Positions 11,450 to 21,828 are shown, numbered from the stretch's first letter. The stretch is DNA of 64,000 nt from Peromyscus leucopus (GCF_004664715.2 NC_051075.1:38215958-38279957), one strand, 5' to 3'. Numbers and translations are program-made. The notes: generated by a model from the letters alone, not told the origin.

Positions 11450-12180
11450 ATATATTGATCAGTATTTTAGTTTTAAATCAACTTAACATCCCTAGGACAA
11501 ACCAAGTTGAGACTGGAACAACTGGCATTCTTATGCTTGAGTTGCTCATTTTATATGGACTTTGTACCTATGTTTATAACTAATACTGACATATTGCCTT
11601 CTTTCCTCTGCTCTCCAATTTGAATATCAAGGTAATGGTAGCCTTACAAATGAACTGGAAAGTATCCCCCCTTTTTATATTAAGAATAGTTGCAAAATTA
11701 GAGTCTTTCTTGGGTGTTTGGTTAGAGATGCCAGCTGGGCTTAGGTTTTTACTTGTAAGGAGGCTAAAATTTTTAAATGATCTTCATGTCTTCTATCTCT
11801 TCTTGAGTCTATTATGGTTATGTGTGTTTTTAAGGAATTTGTCCAATTTTTCTTTTGTAATACAAATATGGCCGCTTTCTATACTTGTAAAAGTTGAGTT
11901 TAAAATATTTTCTAATTGTTATTTGAATTTCCTTCTTGATCCATGAGTAATTTGGAGGTGAGTTTCTTAACTCCAAACATACAGGTGTCTTCTAAGTATA
12001 ATTTTATTATTGATGTCCAAGTTAATGCCTTGTCAGAACATGGAGTGTGTTTTATGATCCATTTAATTTGGTCAGCTATCACAAATACTTTATGTATGTT
12101 TTGAAAGTTTGTGTATTTTAATGAATTTTTCTGTTTTATCTAACTAAAGAAATCTTTGAGCATAAATCCTGGGAGCATTA
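11450..12180 (-). mobile_element. L1 (LINE-1) ORF2 fragment, old
   Basis: Read on the plus strand it follows the antisense of L1 ORF2: 'acatccctaggacaaacc', 'ggtaatggtagccttacaaa' (L1 'ggtgatgctggcctcataga'), 'tttgtccaatttttctttt', 'gatccatgagtaatttggag' and 'gaacatggagtgtgttttat'. These are in the order expected for an ancient L1M-type reverse-transcriptase region. The frames are broken by many stops. The plus-strand frame at 11620-11946 is antisense to L1 and meaningless. Confidence 0.72.
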
Positions 12181-12230
12181 TTCTCTTATTTAAGTTCTTT
12201 TAAGTTCCTTATTAATAGGGTTCCCTGGGT

Positions 12231-12271
12231 CTCTTGTGTCTCTTCACAGCAATAGAACCCTGACTAAGACA
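12231..12271 (+). repeat. R2 repeat, 3' end only
   Basis: 'tgtctcttcacagcaataga' followed by 'accctgactaagac' is the same 3' end as the R2 copy at 56096-56462. The rest of the element is missing here. Confidence 0.55.
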
Positions 12272-12371
12272 CTGGGCTTCCCCGGTCTCTTCACATTGTT
12301 ATTTTTCACTAGGAGTTCAAAAACTCAGCCCACACTCTCTCTACTTTCTTCTTACCTTTCTCTGTGTGTGT

Positions 12372-12742
12372 CCTAGCTTCCTTTCTTGTTGGTGTGGTAA
12401 ACACCATGACCAAAAGCAGCTTGGGGGTGTGGAGGGCTGGGAAGGGTTTATTTCTCCTACAGGCTGTGTCCATTATTGAGATAAGCCAAGGCAGGAACTC
12501 CAGGCTGGATCTTGAAGAAAGCAGAGGAACACTGTTTACTGCCTTGCTCCAAGGCTCAGATTCAGCTACCTTTCTTATATAGCCCCAGGCCTACCTGCCT
12601 AAGGATTTTACCACCCACGGGGGCTAGGTTCCCCTACATCAATTACAATCAAGAAAATGCCCCACATGACAATCTGATGGAAGAAATTCTTGAATAGAGA
12701 TTCCTTTTTCCCTTGTGTGTCAAGTTGACAACCAGGACATCA
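12372..12742 (-). repeat. R1 rodent medium-reiterated repeat
   Basis: Landmarks shared with the other R1 copies in this window: 'ggtaaacaccatgaccaaaa', 'gggaagggtttatttctcct', 'aaggcaggaactccaggctg', 'ccaggcctacctgcctaagg' and 'gtgtcaagttgacaaccagg'. The element ends inside the start of the following microsatellite. Class uncertain (LTR-like or L1-3'-end-like). Confidence 0.62.
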
Positions 12743-12744
<2 letters not shown>

Positions 12745-12775
<31 letters not shown>

Positions 12776-12827
12776 CGCGCGCGCACGTATGTATGTATGT
12801 ATGTATGCATGTATGTATGTATGTATA
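12745..12827. repeat. (TG)n(CG)n(TATG)n microsatellite
   Basis: 83 uninterrupted bases of strictly alternating purine and pyrimidine: TG repeats, then about nine CG steps, then TATG repeats. This is the sequence class most prone to left-handed Z-DNA. The retained CpG run is unusual in methylated mammalian DNA. Confidence 0.95.
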
Positions 12828-12937
12828 GGCAGACCAGAGGACAGTCTTAGGTACCATTCCTCAGGTTCTGTACATTTATGTATGTATGTATGTATGTATG
12901 TGTGTGTATGTATTGTGTGTATGTATGTATGTATGTA

Positions 12938-12969
<32 letters not shown>

Positions 12970-13230
12970 TATATATTTTTAGAAAGGATCTCTCACTGGT
13001 CTGGAGCTCTTCAAGCAAGCTAACTGCCTGCCTCTCTCCGCCCCCTGAATTCCGGAGTAATCACTAACCCACGCCGCCATTCTCAGGGCTGTTTGGTTGC
13101 TTTTCTGACTGTTGGTGGGTTGACTGATGGGAGGTGTTGTTTGGATGCTAATGCGGGTTCCGAGGATTGAACTCCGGTCCTTGTCCTTGCCATGCAAGCG
13201 CTTTCCTGACTGAGCTTTCTCCTCCAGCCC
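12828..13230 (-). repeat. B4 SINE interrupted by (TATG)n/(TG)n
   Basis: 'accagaggacagtcttaggt' opens a reverse B4. The B1-like middle resumes after the repeat at about 12979 ('agaaaggatctctcactggt'), and the tRNA-like head ends 'ctgagctttctcctccagcc'. The middle is split by TATG/TG repeats at 12873-12976. Confidence 0.72.
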
Positions 13231-13459
13231 CTTCTCTGATTGTTTCTTTAATACTTTTTTCTTCCCCTGTTTTCTCTTATTTCTTTACTGTTCTCGAGGC
13301 TTGGATTTCTATCAGCCGGTCTTTTATATTATTTTACACGGCTCTTGACTTCTCTTGCAAAGTTTCTATATACATCTGGTTCTATAGACTATATTCTAGG
13401 TAATTTAAGATCTCGCCACACGCTGTTTCTCTTTTTAGCTCCCTCAGATCAACCCTGTT

Positions 13460-13607
13460 TTGTTTTGTTTGTTCATTCGCTTTTCAAGACAGGGTTTCTC
13501 TGTGTAGCTCTGGCTGTCCTGGAACTTGCTCTGTAGACCAGGCTGGCCTCAAACATGCAGAGATCTGCCTGCCTCTGCCTCCTGAGTGCTAGGATTAAAG
13601 GTGTGTG
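13460..13607 (-). repeat. B1 SINE
   Basis: Reverse-complement B1: 'caagacagggtttctctgtg', 'accaggctggcctcaaacat', 'gctaggattaaaggtgtgtg'. CpGs are lost, so it is older than the copies at 34235 and 40028. The 5' end has been overrun by the CCA repeat that follows. Confidence 0.88.
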
Positions 13608-13652
13608 CCACCACCACCACCACCACCACCACCACCACCACCACCACCACCA
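13608..13652. repeat. (CCA)15 trinucleotide repeat
   Basis: It grew from the 'gccaccaccac' motif at the 5' end of the adjacent minus-strand B1. The resulting open frame with a poly-proline run at 13605-13793 is an artefact. Confidence 0.95.
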
Positions 13653-13951
13653 GACTTCAAACCAACCATCTTTAAGCAGGCATGGTCATCCTCATTTCAC
13701 TCTCTTTTGTCCTTTTATAATTTCTTCCTTGTAAACCTTTCACTATCTTCTGCTCATATTTTCAGAGACATCTGTTATGTCTTTGAATTATAAAGTATGT
13801 GTGTGTATCTATACAATAATTGCATTATCTAAACATCATTACTACTTTTCAGTCTTTTATCATGTGACCTTACTGGTGGCTCGTTCTACTGTTTGGGGGA
13901 ATTTAATGTGAGCTCCTATTTTGTAAACATATTTGGTCATTTTTTTCCCCT

Positions 13952-14155
13952 AAAGATTCATTTTTATTATTTTTAATTATTTGTATATGCCTATGTATGT
14001 GTGTGGCTATGCACACATGCGTTGGAATGCTTGTAGAAGCCAGGGCTGCAGTTACAGGCAGTTGTGAATCACCAGACCTGGGTTGTGGGAACCAAATTTG
14101 GATCCTCTCTGCAAGAGAGTAATATGCACTCTTAACCACTGAGCCACCTCTCCTA
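13952..14155 (-). repeat. B3-type SINE
   Basis: Reverse complement B2/B3: AT-rich tail, 'tgtgtggctatgcacacatg', 'tgtgggaaccaaatttggat', ending 'ccactgagccacctctccta'. Confidence 0.75.
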
Positions 14156-15482
14156 CATTTGGAAAGTTTTTGATGGTTTCCAGGAGAGAGAATTTGTTTG
14201 TTCTTGCGTGGTTACCAGCTTACTCAAGACCTCAAATATTTGGAACTACATATTTCCATTGAGAGCTTTACACGACCCAGGTATCAAGAAGTCATATAAA
14301 TTGTAACCTATGGTTAAGAAACCAAGAAGATATTTCCCGACTGTCCTCACAGCTGGTGAGAGGTTTGCATTCCACAGTGAGAAGATGGAGTCACCCCTAG
14401 CCCCTCCCTGGCATGGAGTCCTTGTGAGCTTTCATGGGGCCCCTCCTTAGCCTTCCTACTGTGTGTTTTTTCTTCCTGTGCACTCAGTGGTGAGAAAGCT
14501 CCCAGTCTCATCTGGGCTTGGGAAATCCCTCAGAGTGCCTGCTAACCCTAGCGCTCCCCTACTCTGCCAAATTCTTGCTTTGAATTAGGTTTGTTGGCTT
14601 CTGAACAACTAGTCTATCTGCAAACGAGGAAAGATACTGTAAGGACTTTCAATCAGGACATACCACCGTTTGTAACAGAATCACCGGCTCCCTGTTTGGA
14701 GAAATGAGTAGTAAATTCCCTCCTTTGACTGAAGCCTTGGTCCTAGTTAAAATGCAAATGCCAAGGCTTGAGCCAGGTGCCTTCCAGCATTATCTCCAGA
14801 CGATCCCCAGAAAATTCAGCGGCATGTTGTAAATGCCAACCAGGGGTCCTTATCTCTGTTGTCCTAACTTCGAATCTCAGGGTGAGGGAGGAAGAATTTT
14901 TATTCAGCATATTCAGTGTCTGTGGAGAAGTACTTTACCAATTGTTATCTGTCCCTTAGGCTTTATTTCCCAAAGTTTTCTGAAATAAAACTTTCTAATA
15001 CCAAAACTTAGGAATCCCCGGTATCTGGCGGAACAAGGGTCCAGATATTGGCAAACATCTGAACAAAGGTGTTCCTGAAGGCTGCAGTCAGAGAGACTTC
15101 CTCCACCTTCGCCTCTTGATTAGTCAGGCTCAACCAGGCTTCTGTTGTATTAGTGAATCTTCTTGAAACTGTGAAAAAAAATAATAATAAATAAAAATTA
15201 TGAGATTTATCCGTTAGTCTCTTAGAGAGAAACCTTGAATCCTTAAAAAAAAAAAAAAGATTAAATGGGTTCTTGCATGCAGGTGGAAAATTAAAAAACT
15301 TTACAGAAATATGATTGAACATAACTAATTATTCTGATAGGAAGTCATCTTTGAAATGGGATTTATTAGCTTAAAAGATTTGCATATTTTGAAACTGTCT
15401 GTCCTATATAAAAATAATTTTATTAGCCTGTTTATAAAATTCAAATTCATAAGTGTTCAATGTAGCATGAATCTTAAAAGTT
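14156..15482. other. Unassigned non-coding DNA
   Basis: No recognisable gene. An A14 run occurs near 15246-15260. Open frames at 14768-14959 and 15008-15322 have no family features. Confidence 0.4.
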
Positions 15483-15972
15483 CTTATTAATAAAATCAAA
15501 CCTGAGCCAGGTATTGGGGTGAACGCTGGAAGATCAGAGAGACAGAACAGGTCACAGCTGCCTCACCTCGCTGGATCCTCAGCTGGTCTTGTTTCCTCAG
15601 ACTGGAGGCCTCTGGGTCCTCATCCAGAATGGGTCTCAGCTGATGAACTGTGCTGCTCGAAAGCCTGAATGCTTAACCAGCCAAATGCTTAAGCAGGCCA
15701 AATGCTTCTAAGTTCCTGGTCCTCATACCTTATATATCTTTCTGCTTTCTACCATCACTCCCTGGTATTAAAGGCTCACTTTCTGGGATTAAAGGTGTGA
15801 GTCACTATACTTGGCTGTGTCCTTGAACAGATGGATTTCTGCCTCTGGAATGTTAGGATTAAAGGCATGTGCTACCACTGCCTAGCCTCATGTTTAATAT
15901 TGTGGCTGTTCTGTCTCTGACCCCAGATAAGTTTATTAGGGTACACAATATTTTTGGGAACACAATACCACC
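15483..15972 (-). repeat. R4 composite rodent repeat with two internal B1-like segments
   Basis: Antisense copy of the element at 8629: 'ttcttattaataaaatcaaa' (its 3' end), 'gaagatcagagagacagaac', and at the far right 'agataagtttattagggtac' followed by 'acaatatt' (its 5' end). Inside are two B1-derived motifs, 'ctgggattaaaggtgtgagt' and 'taggattaaaggcatgtgct', showing that the family carries partial B1 sequence as a fixed component. Confidence 0.6.
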
Positions 15973-16543
15973 ACAGTTCAGTGTTGAATATAGAAAGATA
16001 CACTCAAAAGATTTAAGCTCTGAGAAAGCTGTGGTCAAACATGTCTATATATATCACTCAGATATATAATTTATTTTTGTGTACTCTATCATTTTTCTTA
16101 TGTAAACACCACTTTTCAAAAGCAGGACTACATTGCTCACATTGTCTTTGATTTTTCGTCAAAGCTGGCTGTGCTTCCATTTCTACCTTTGTAAATGTGA
16201 ATTTTAGAAAATAGAGTCGTGTTCTGTTACACTTAGCATCTAAAACAGCACCAGGTACTAGTCAGGCGTTTGGTTCTTTATCTTTCAACAAATATTGCCC
16301 ATCCATCTTGTCTTGCCTATAGCTGCGCCACGATGAAGTCAGCCACTGGCTTTCCAGAAAGGGCAGCCTTTAAACAGATACGTGTTCACCACGAGACCCC
16401 GAACCTTCCTCCACCACCCTCTGAGAAAGGGGGTAAGATGAGCTCCCGAAGCAGCCAAGGTGTGCCCTGGCCAGAGCAGTAGGTCCAGATACAATAAACA
16501 CAGAGAGAGTCTGGGGAATTCCATTGAAGAGAACTTGAATTAC
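15973..16543. other. Unassigned non-coding DNA
   Basis: No gene or repeat recognised. Overlapping short open frames at 16270-16524 on both strands have no family match. Confidence 0.4.
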
Positions 16544-16683
16544 GGGGCGGTGGAGGTGCGCCTCTTTAATCCCAGCACTCTGGAGGCAGAGGCAGGAGTA
16601 TCTCTTCGAGTTTCAGGCCAGCCTGGTCTACAGAGTGAGAGTTCCAGGCCAGCCAGAACTACACATAATTTTTTTTTTTTTTT
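16544..16683 (+). repeat. B1 SINE with aberrant T-rich tail
   Basis: 'ggggcggtggaggtgcgcct' then 'taatcccagcactctggagg' and 'ggccagcctggtctacagag' identify a plus-strand B1. The 3' end is truncated ('cagaactacacataa') and is followed by about 14 T residues instead of the normal A-rich tail. Confidence 0.85.
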
Positions 16684-17664
16684 AATTCAGAAATACTCAG
16701 AGAAAAAAACAGCAGCAGGGACCAATTGAAAGGTTGTTTGGTAGTAGAAGACCACAGAGGTTACAGGGGACCAAAAGCAGCATCTGGTATAAGGACAATA
16801 GAGGGAGACTGGGGCCTATGATGTAAGGGATGCAGGAAGAAGCATTTGGTAAGACAGCAGAGTCAGGCCAGGCTAGAGGACTGACCCCACACACTCAGGC
16901 TGCTGGTCCCTCCCTTGAGTCAACGCCCCCTTGGATTTGGAGTGGCCCATTTCTACCACTGTATTGGTTATAGACCCCATCTCCTTAAGTGACCTCGGTA
17001 TCTTACAACTTTGTGTAGTTCATCTGCCCGTAGTTTAAGTGACTCTTCACTTTCTGAGGCCTGAAGAATAGAAATGGCATTATTACTTCAATTGTTTAGA
17101 CTCAAATTACTTAAGGCGGTGTGGGATTTATAGGTGATTTTATATGGGATTTTTTTTGTTCAAGTTTTTTTTTCTAATTACATTGCAATATAACTAGGAG
17201 GTGTGACCCACAGTAGCTGCAAGTTTTGGAATCTGAAGGGGTTTTGTGGCTATGATTAGCCGGTATTTCCTCACATGCCAAAAGAAACATGCATTCTCGT
17301 ATCAAACACATTTCATGGTATTGATAATATACTAAATAAAAATAAATAAATAAAAATAATTTTAAAAATTAAAAAATATATATTAAATATATTAGTTAAA
17401 TATGTTTTAATTTTTTTGCTTCCTAGTCTATCATGAATTAAAAAGTGGCCCGGAGAAGTTCCCTCTGGTCATCCTCTTTCTTATGCTTCCAGTGGTTTCT
17501 TTACATAGTTTAACCTGATTCATTCCCTAAAATGTTAATTTTCTATTTAATGTCCATCAGTTGCCTCAGTGGCATGGCCCTGATGCTAATACAGCCACCT
17601 GCTCTCCTTTTGTGTATTTTTAAAGTCTTTAGTCATCCTTTTATTTTTAACTGTTCTGAATCAC
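16684..17664. other. Unassigned DNA with an A/T-rich repeat patch
   Basis: 17328-17412 is almost pure A/T, including TAAA units and 'aaaatatatattaaatatat'. The rest is unassigned and has no coding signal. Confidence 0.45.
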
Positions 17665-17789
17665 ATGTACACACAAATATGTGTCTGTCTTGATTGGTGG
17701 TAGGGATCGAACCTAAAGCTGTGTACATGTTAGTAAGTCCCCGTCTCCCCCCCATCCCCACCCCCACCCCCCCCACCCCCCCACCCCCC
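17665..17789 (-). repeat. tRNA-derived SINE remnant followed by a C-rich tract
   Basis: 'ggtggtagggatcgaaccta' followed by 'gtgtacatgttagtaag' resembles a decayed ID/B4 head in reverse. 17742-17789 is a run of CCCC/CCCA units; its complement is G-rich and could fold as a G-quadruplex. Confidence 0.5.
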
Positions 17790-18212
17790 GCATTGGACTT
17801 TTTCGAATGTGTCCCTTGGGGAAAATACAAAGATGTTATGAATATTTACGCTCAGACCTGTTGAAAGTCTCTGGGATAGGGGCCCAACTCAGTCACCATC
17901 CCGCCATCTCCAAGCCTGATTTTCTTCCTGTTTCCTGTGTTGTTGCTGGGTGGGGCTGTGCGCTTTCCTGCTTGTTAGGCGTGGCCACACGATTCCCTTC
18001 CTTTCTAGTCAGGTGTGCTCCAGTCTTCTCCAGTGTTCTAGCTGACAGGATGTGGTGAAGTTCGTCACTTTCTATCTTTCCCTGTTCCTCTCTGAACCGT
18101 GTGCTGACACCCATGGCAGCCATGCAAATCACAGGCAAAGGCAGAACTTCCGTCAGTCTGAAATCCCTGAATTACCTTGAGAAGCAGAGCCTTTCAGCTA
18201 CCAATTGCATCA

Positions 18213-18218
18213 GATAAG
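18213..18218. repeat. Candidate left target-site duplication of the inverted LTR unit
   Basis: 'gataag' abuts the outer end of the minus-strand LTR. The hexamer outside the plus-strand LTR at 20103-20108 is 'gatgag', a 5 of 6 match and the length made by class II ERV integrases. Confidence 0.4.
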
Positions 18219-18533
18219 TGTAGCTAGAGTTTTCCTGCATGGCCCACAGTCAGGACAAATCTCTCTCACCCGCCAGTCCCATAGCCGCTCAGACCCAACC
18301 AAGTAAACACAGAGACTTATATTGCTTACAAACTGTATGGCCATGGCAGGCTTCTTGCTAACTGTTCTTATAGCTTAAATTAATCCATTTCCATAAATCT
18401 ATACCTTGCCTCGTGGCTTACCGGCATCTTCACATGCTGCTTGTCCTGGTGGCGGCTGGCAGTGACTCTGACTCAGCCTTCTACTTCCCAGAAATCAGAG
18501 CAACACATTTGCCATACAGAACATCCCACAGCA
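18219..18533 (-). mobile_element. ERV LTR, minus orientation (77-bp internal deletion)
   Basis: Near-identical in reverse complement to the LTR at 19711-20102. Its U5 end lies at left ('tgtagctagag' is the complement of 'ctctagctaca') and its U3 end at right ('acatcccacagca' is the complement of 'tgctgtgggatgt'). It lacks the stretch of the partner LTR with 'ggtcaataaataaaacactg', explaining 315 versus 392 bp. On its inner side the complement reads 'aaataaagggggaac' just before the LTR, a polypurine-tract position, so this behaves as the 3' LTR of a minus-strand element. Confidence 0.85.
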
Positions 18534-18539
18534 GTTCCC

Positions 18540-18840
18540 CCTTTATTTGTCTTTAAATACATAATATCCTTTATTAGTAGTCTATACAATGGCAAATGCT
18601 TAGGAAGATCTGGATTCTAATAAGCTGATCCAGCTAACCTGCTTGCTTGAGCATATTTTCAGTTCCCCTGCAATTCACACTGTTTTTGGTCCACTGGTCC
18701 AGTGTAGAGAGAGTTCTATTTCTTTTTCCTCTTCTTTGGTGGCTCATCATCAGAGCTGCTCTCTGTACTGTAACTGCTGCTACTGGAGAAGCTGGAGTCC
18801 GAGTCTGAGTCCGAGGAGGAGGAAGAGGAGGATGGCTTCT
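18540..18840 (-). pseudogene. 5'-truncated retrocopy of the 3' end of a ZCCHC10-like mRNA
   Basis: On the minus strand an open frame from about 18838 down to a TAG at 18716-18718 encodes a serine/aspartate-rich run (including SSSDSDSDSS) ending SSSDDEPPKKRKKK. That matches my memory of the C-terminus of ZCCHC10 (zinc-finger CCHC domain-containing 10), which ends DDEPPKKKKKK after a poly-Ser/Asp tract. The zinc knuckle and everything upstream are missing. Below the stop come about 160 bp that look like 3' UTR, with an AATAAA signal at 18570-18575 (complement) and a degenerate A-rich tail running into the LTR's purine tract. Read-through upstream of 18840 enters unrelated ERV-type sequence. It is a dead fragment, not a gene. 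Confidence 0.6.
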
Positions 18841-18853
18841 GATGTGCAGCCAT

Positions 18854-19710
18854 GATGGACAGCAGCTGAAACAGTTATTCTTGAAAAGTAATTAAGCTCA
18901 CGCCTCTCAATAGTAGAATGGCATTTAATAGAGGGATGCAGAAAAGAACAGGATGCTGAGATGAAGCCACATACATACATAGCCAAGAAGAATGGACAGC
19001 TGAATTCAAAAAACATCAGCAATTTCCAGAATTTAAAATCCTGAATCATGATATGACACTAGTGGAATTCAGGTGTTTCTGGTACATGGACTGCTCTCAC
19101 CCACTGTGAGGTTGAACTGTTGACCTTGTGTACATCCTACATCACAAATGAGTCTGTCAGATATGATAAGCCTATAGGCTGAAGATGATGCCCCAATACT
19201 ACGGAGAAACCTCAGATGACTGTCCAAGCAGCTGGCTGTTTCTGTCAACTCACAATTTCTAGGAAGTTGCTTGCATGCATTTCCTGTTTTTATTTTTGTT
19301 AGCTAATATTATTTCCTTCTTGGGTCTCTGAGGGAGTTGAAGATTAGTTAGTTATAGTTTTTTTTTTGTTTGTTTGTTTTTTTTGTTTTTTGAGACAGGG
19401 TTTCTCTGCGTAGCTTTGCGCCCTTCCTGGGACTCACTTGGTAGCCCAGGCTGGCCTCGAACTCACAGAGATCCGCCTGGCTCTGCCTCCCGAGTGCTGG
19501 GATTAAAGGCGTGCGCCACCACCGCCCGGCAGTTAGTTATAGTTGAAGATTAATTAGGATAGAAAGTGAATTAGATACAATAGGATAGATAATGGAATTA
19601 TTTTCTCTGAATTTGTCAAATACAAATGAACTAGACATTGTTTAGGTATTTATTACGTTAGTTATAAGCTTTTTCCTTTTTTTCTTTTTATTAAAATAGA
19701 AAAGGGGAAG
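18854..19710 (+). mobile_element. ERV internal remnant preceding the plus-strand LTR
   Basis: A non-coding stretch containing blocks I associate with the same rodent ERV family: 'ggaattcaggtgtttctggt', 'ttgaactgttgaccttgtgt', 'gaaacctcagatgactgtcc' and 'gggtctctgagg'. It ends with the purine-rich 'gaaaaggggaag' (a polypurine tract) immediately before the LTR at 19711. No gag, pol or env frame survives. A B1 has inserted inside it. Confidence 0.6.
19358..19530 (-). repeat. Young B1 SINE with 14-bp target-site duplication
   Basis: Reverse B1: T/G-rich tail, 'gagacagggtttctctgcgt', 'ctttgcgcccttcctgg', 'ctggcctcgaactcacagag', ending 'caccaccgcccggc'. It is flanked by identical 'agttagttatagtt' at 19346-19359 and 19531-19544, proving insertion into the ERV internal DNA after that element had arrived. 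Confidence 0.95.
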
Positions 19711-20102
19711 TGCTGTGGGATGGTCTGTATGGCAAATGTGTTGCTCTGATTGGTCAATAAATAAAACACTGATTGGCCCGTGGCTAGGCAGGAAGTATAG
19801 GTGGGACTAACAGAGAGGAGAAAAGAAAGAACAGGAAGACAGAAGGAGTCACTGCCAGCTGCCGCCAGGACAAGCAGCATGTGAAGATGCCGACAAGCCA
19901 CGAGCCACGTGGCAAGGTATAGATTTATGGAAATGGATTAATTTAAGCTATAAGAACAGTTAGCAAGAAGCCTGCCACAGCCATACAGTTTGTAAGCAAT
20001 ATATGTCTCTGTGTTTACTTGGTTGGGTCTGAGCGGCTGTGGGACTGGCGGGTGAGAGAGATTTGTCCTGACTGTGGGCCAGGCAGAAAAACTCTAGCTA
20101 CA
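19711..20102 (+). mobile_element. ERV LTR, plus orientation
   Basis: It starts 'tgctgtgggatggtctgtat' and ends 'aaaactctagctaca', i.e. TG...CA. Inside are 'ttgctctgattggtcaataa' (CCAAT-type box on the other strand plus an AATAAA-like motif), 'gcatgtgaagatgccgacaa' and 'ggtctgagcggctgtgggac'. A polypurine tract precedes it. Its outer neighbour 'gatgag' (20103-20108) resembles the hexamer outside the inverted LTR at 18219. Confidence 0.87.
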
Positions 20103-21717
20103 GATGAGAGAGAGACTTAGGCAATGCAGCTTACTACCAGCAGCTACTTGGTTGTCCTGTCAGAGCAGAGAATGTGAACCTGTACAAGAAAGGCAGGTAG
20201 AGGGAGTCCGGAGACACAAAAACCAAACAACAACCAACTGTGGTCCTAATAGCTGGGGCCTGGGCAGCCAGGAATCTGGTACTGAAGAGCAAGGGATGAA
20301 GACCCATTGTTTGCAGGAACCAAATGGAGAAGCTGTTACCAGGGACCCTTTCACGGCAGAGAAAAGGCTCACTGTGCTCCTTTGGGGAGCATGAGATGTG
20401 TGTGGATGGGGCTGGGTTTGACGAGGTTTTAAGAAGAGCTCAAGCAGGAAACCCCTGGACCCAAAGCAGAAAGGAAACAAAACAGAATTCAAAAATTTGC
20501 AGCTTGGGCAGCAGGGAATTTGACTGGCCCTGGAGTCCAAACAAGAGGAAAGTAAGTCAGGAAAAAAAAAAAAAAAAAAAAAAAAAGCATTTGAGCAGTT
20601 ATAGGCTTTGAGATTCTGTTCCCAAGCAGACCACTCATTATTGGTATGGTATTCTCTCTCACACTGCTCCAGTAACCACTGACCAGTTGAAAGAGTATGA
20701 AGGAGCTGAGTGAGAAAAAGAGAACCCGACTCAAGAATTATGTCTAGGAAAAAAAAAGGGTGTGGCTCAGGGCACAGGAACTTTCTGGAAGGAAATCTAT
20801 TAGAAGCTGTCAAGGGTTTGGAGAGAACTGTGTAGTCTGAGGACTTTGTTGCTATTGGAAACCTCTCTGGCCTTAAACCTTATCGACAAAATGGAGCATG
20901 TTTGTGTCGTGATATAGCAATTTGGGAAGAATGGCTGAAGACAACCCTGCTACATGCTTGGCAGAGCTGCTTCTTGAAAGGTCAAGTTCTGAGTGTCATT
21001 TGCCTCAACACGTGGAGGAATCCACAGCATGAGGCTCCCTACTCTCACTGGCTTCTCTTTGCTCTGTCTCTACGGCAACCCGATTGTGTGACTTTTACTG
21101 GGGAGACATAAACATTCGTACAACTCAGATCAGGCACCAGCGATAAATCAAAGAAACTGTTCTACCCATGTCTAGCTCACCAAACCCATGGGTTTTTTGG
21201 GGTTACTTATAAGCATATGTGTGAGAGGTTGTTTACAACGTGGATGACTCAAGGGCAACTGCATCACTGAGATGCCCACCCTGGCGTAGATGACAAATCC
21301 AAAAGACGTGACCCTGGAGTGCCACCCACAACCTACAGACAGCTGGGTAGGTCAGGTTGGGGCGTTTTCCTTTCCCCGGTAGTCTTTACTGCTTATTTAA
21401 CCTTGGGTGGGAAGGGGGCAGGGCTTGTAAGTCTTGTAAATTCAGGGACTTCCCGAGACTTGGGAGTTGTATCTCCTGAGTTTTAAGGAACCTCTCTCTG
21501 GGCTAGAAAGTTTCAATTCAGAGAAAGTTGCTATACCACATGTGAAAAGTGATCTGCATTTGAATAGTGATCTGCAACAAGAAAGAGGAGCCAACAACAG
21601 GCCTCACCTACCCTGTAGCTCTCTCTTACCCCTAAACCTTACTCCTCCAAATGTGGGGGTGCCGCTAAGGTTCCCTGAGATAGTCCTCACTTCCTTCTCC
21701 CTCTTCTTTTTTATTTG
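20103..21717. other. Unassigned DNA with an A25 run
   Basis: Poly(A) of 25 residues at 20562-20586 might mark the end of a retroposed sequence, but I see no target-site duplication or parent gene. The 217-codon minus frame at 20160-20813 crosses this tract as a phenylalanine run and has no family features. Confidence 0.4.
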
Positions 21718-21828
21718 AAGACCTGGTCTTGCTGTGTAGTCCTGGGTGGCCTGGGACTTGCAGTGCCCCTCCCCCCCCACCCCTCCTCTGGATGTTGGGG
21801 TTACATACAATGCCCACCACACCCAGCC
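21718..21828 (-). repeat. Old B1-like SINE
   Basis: 'tcttgctgtgtagtcctggg', 'tggatgttggggttacatac' and 'ccaccacacccagcc' follow a heavily mutated reverse B1 interrupted by a C-rich patch at 21766-21784. Confidence 0.6.

Noticed and set aside
18716..18853. Short complete frame starting with a methionine and ending PPKKRKKK as a real small gene
   Set aside because: The start codon lies at or beyond the retrocopy boundary in unrelated sequence and only the C-terminal tail of the parent is present, so it is better described as a truncated retrocopy.
20562..20586. A25 run as evidence of a processed pseudogene at 20100-20586
   Set aside because: No parent gene recognised and no matching target-site duplication found around it.
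20160..20813. 217-codon minus-strand open frame
   Set aside because: It crosses an A25 homopolymer (as poly-Phe) and has no recognisable domain. Composition looks like random translation.
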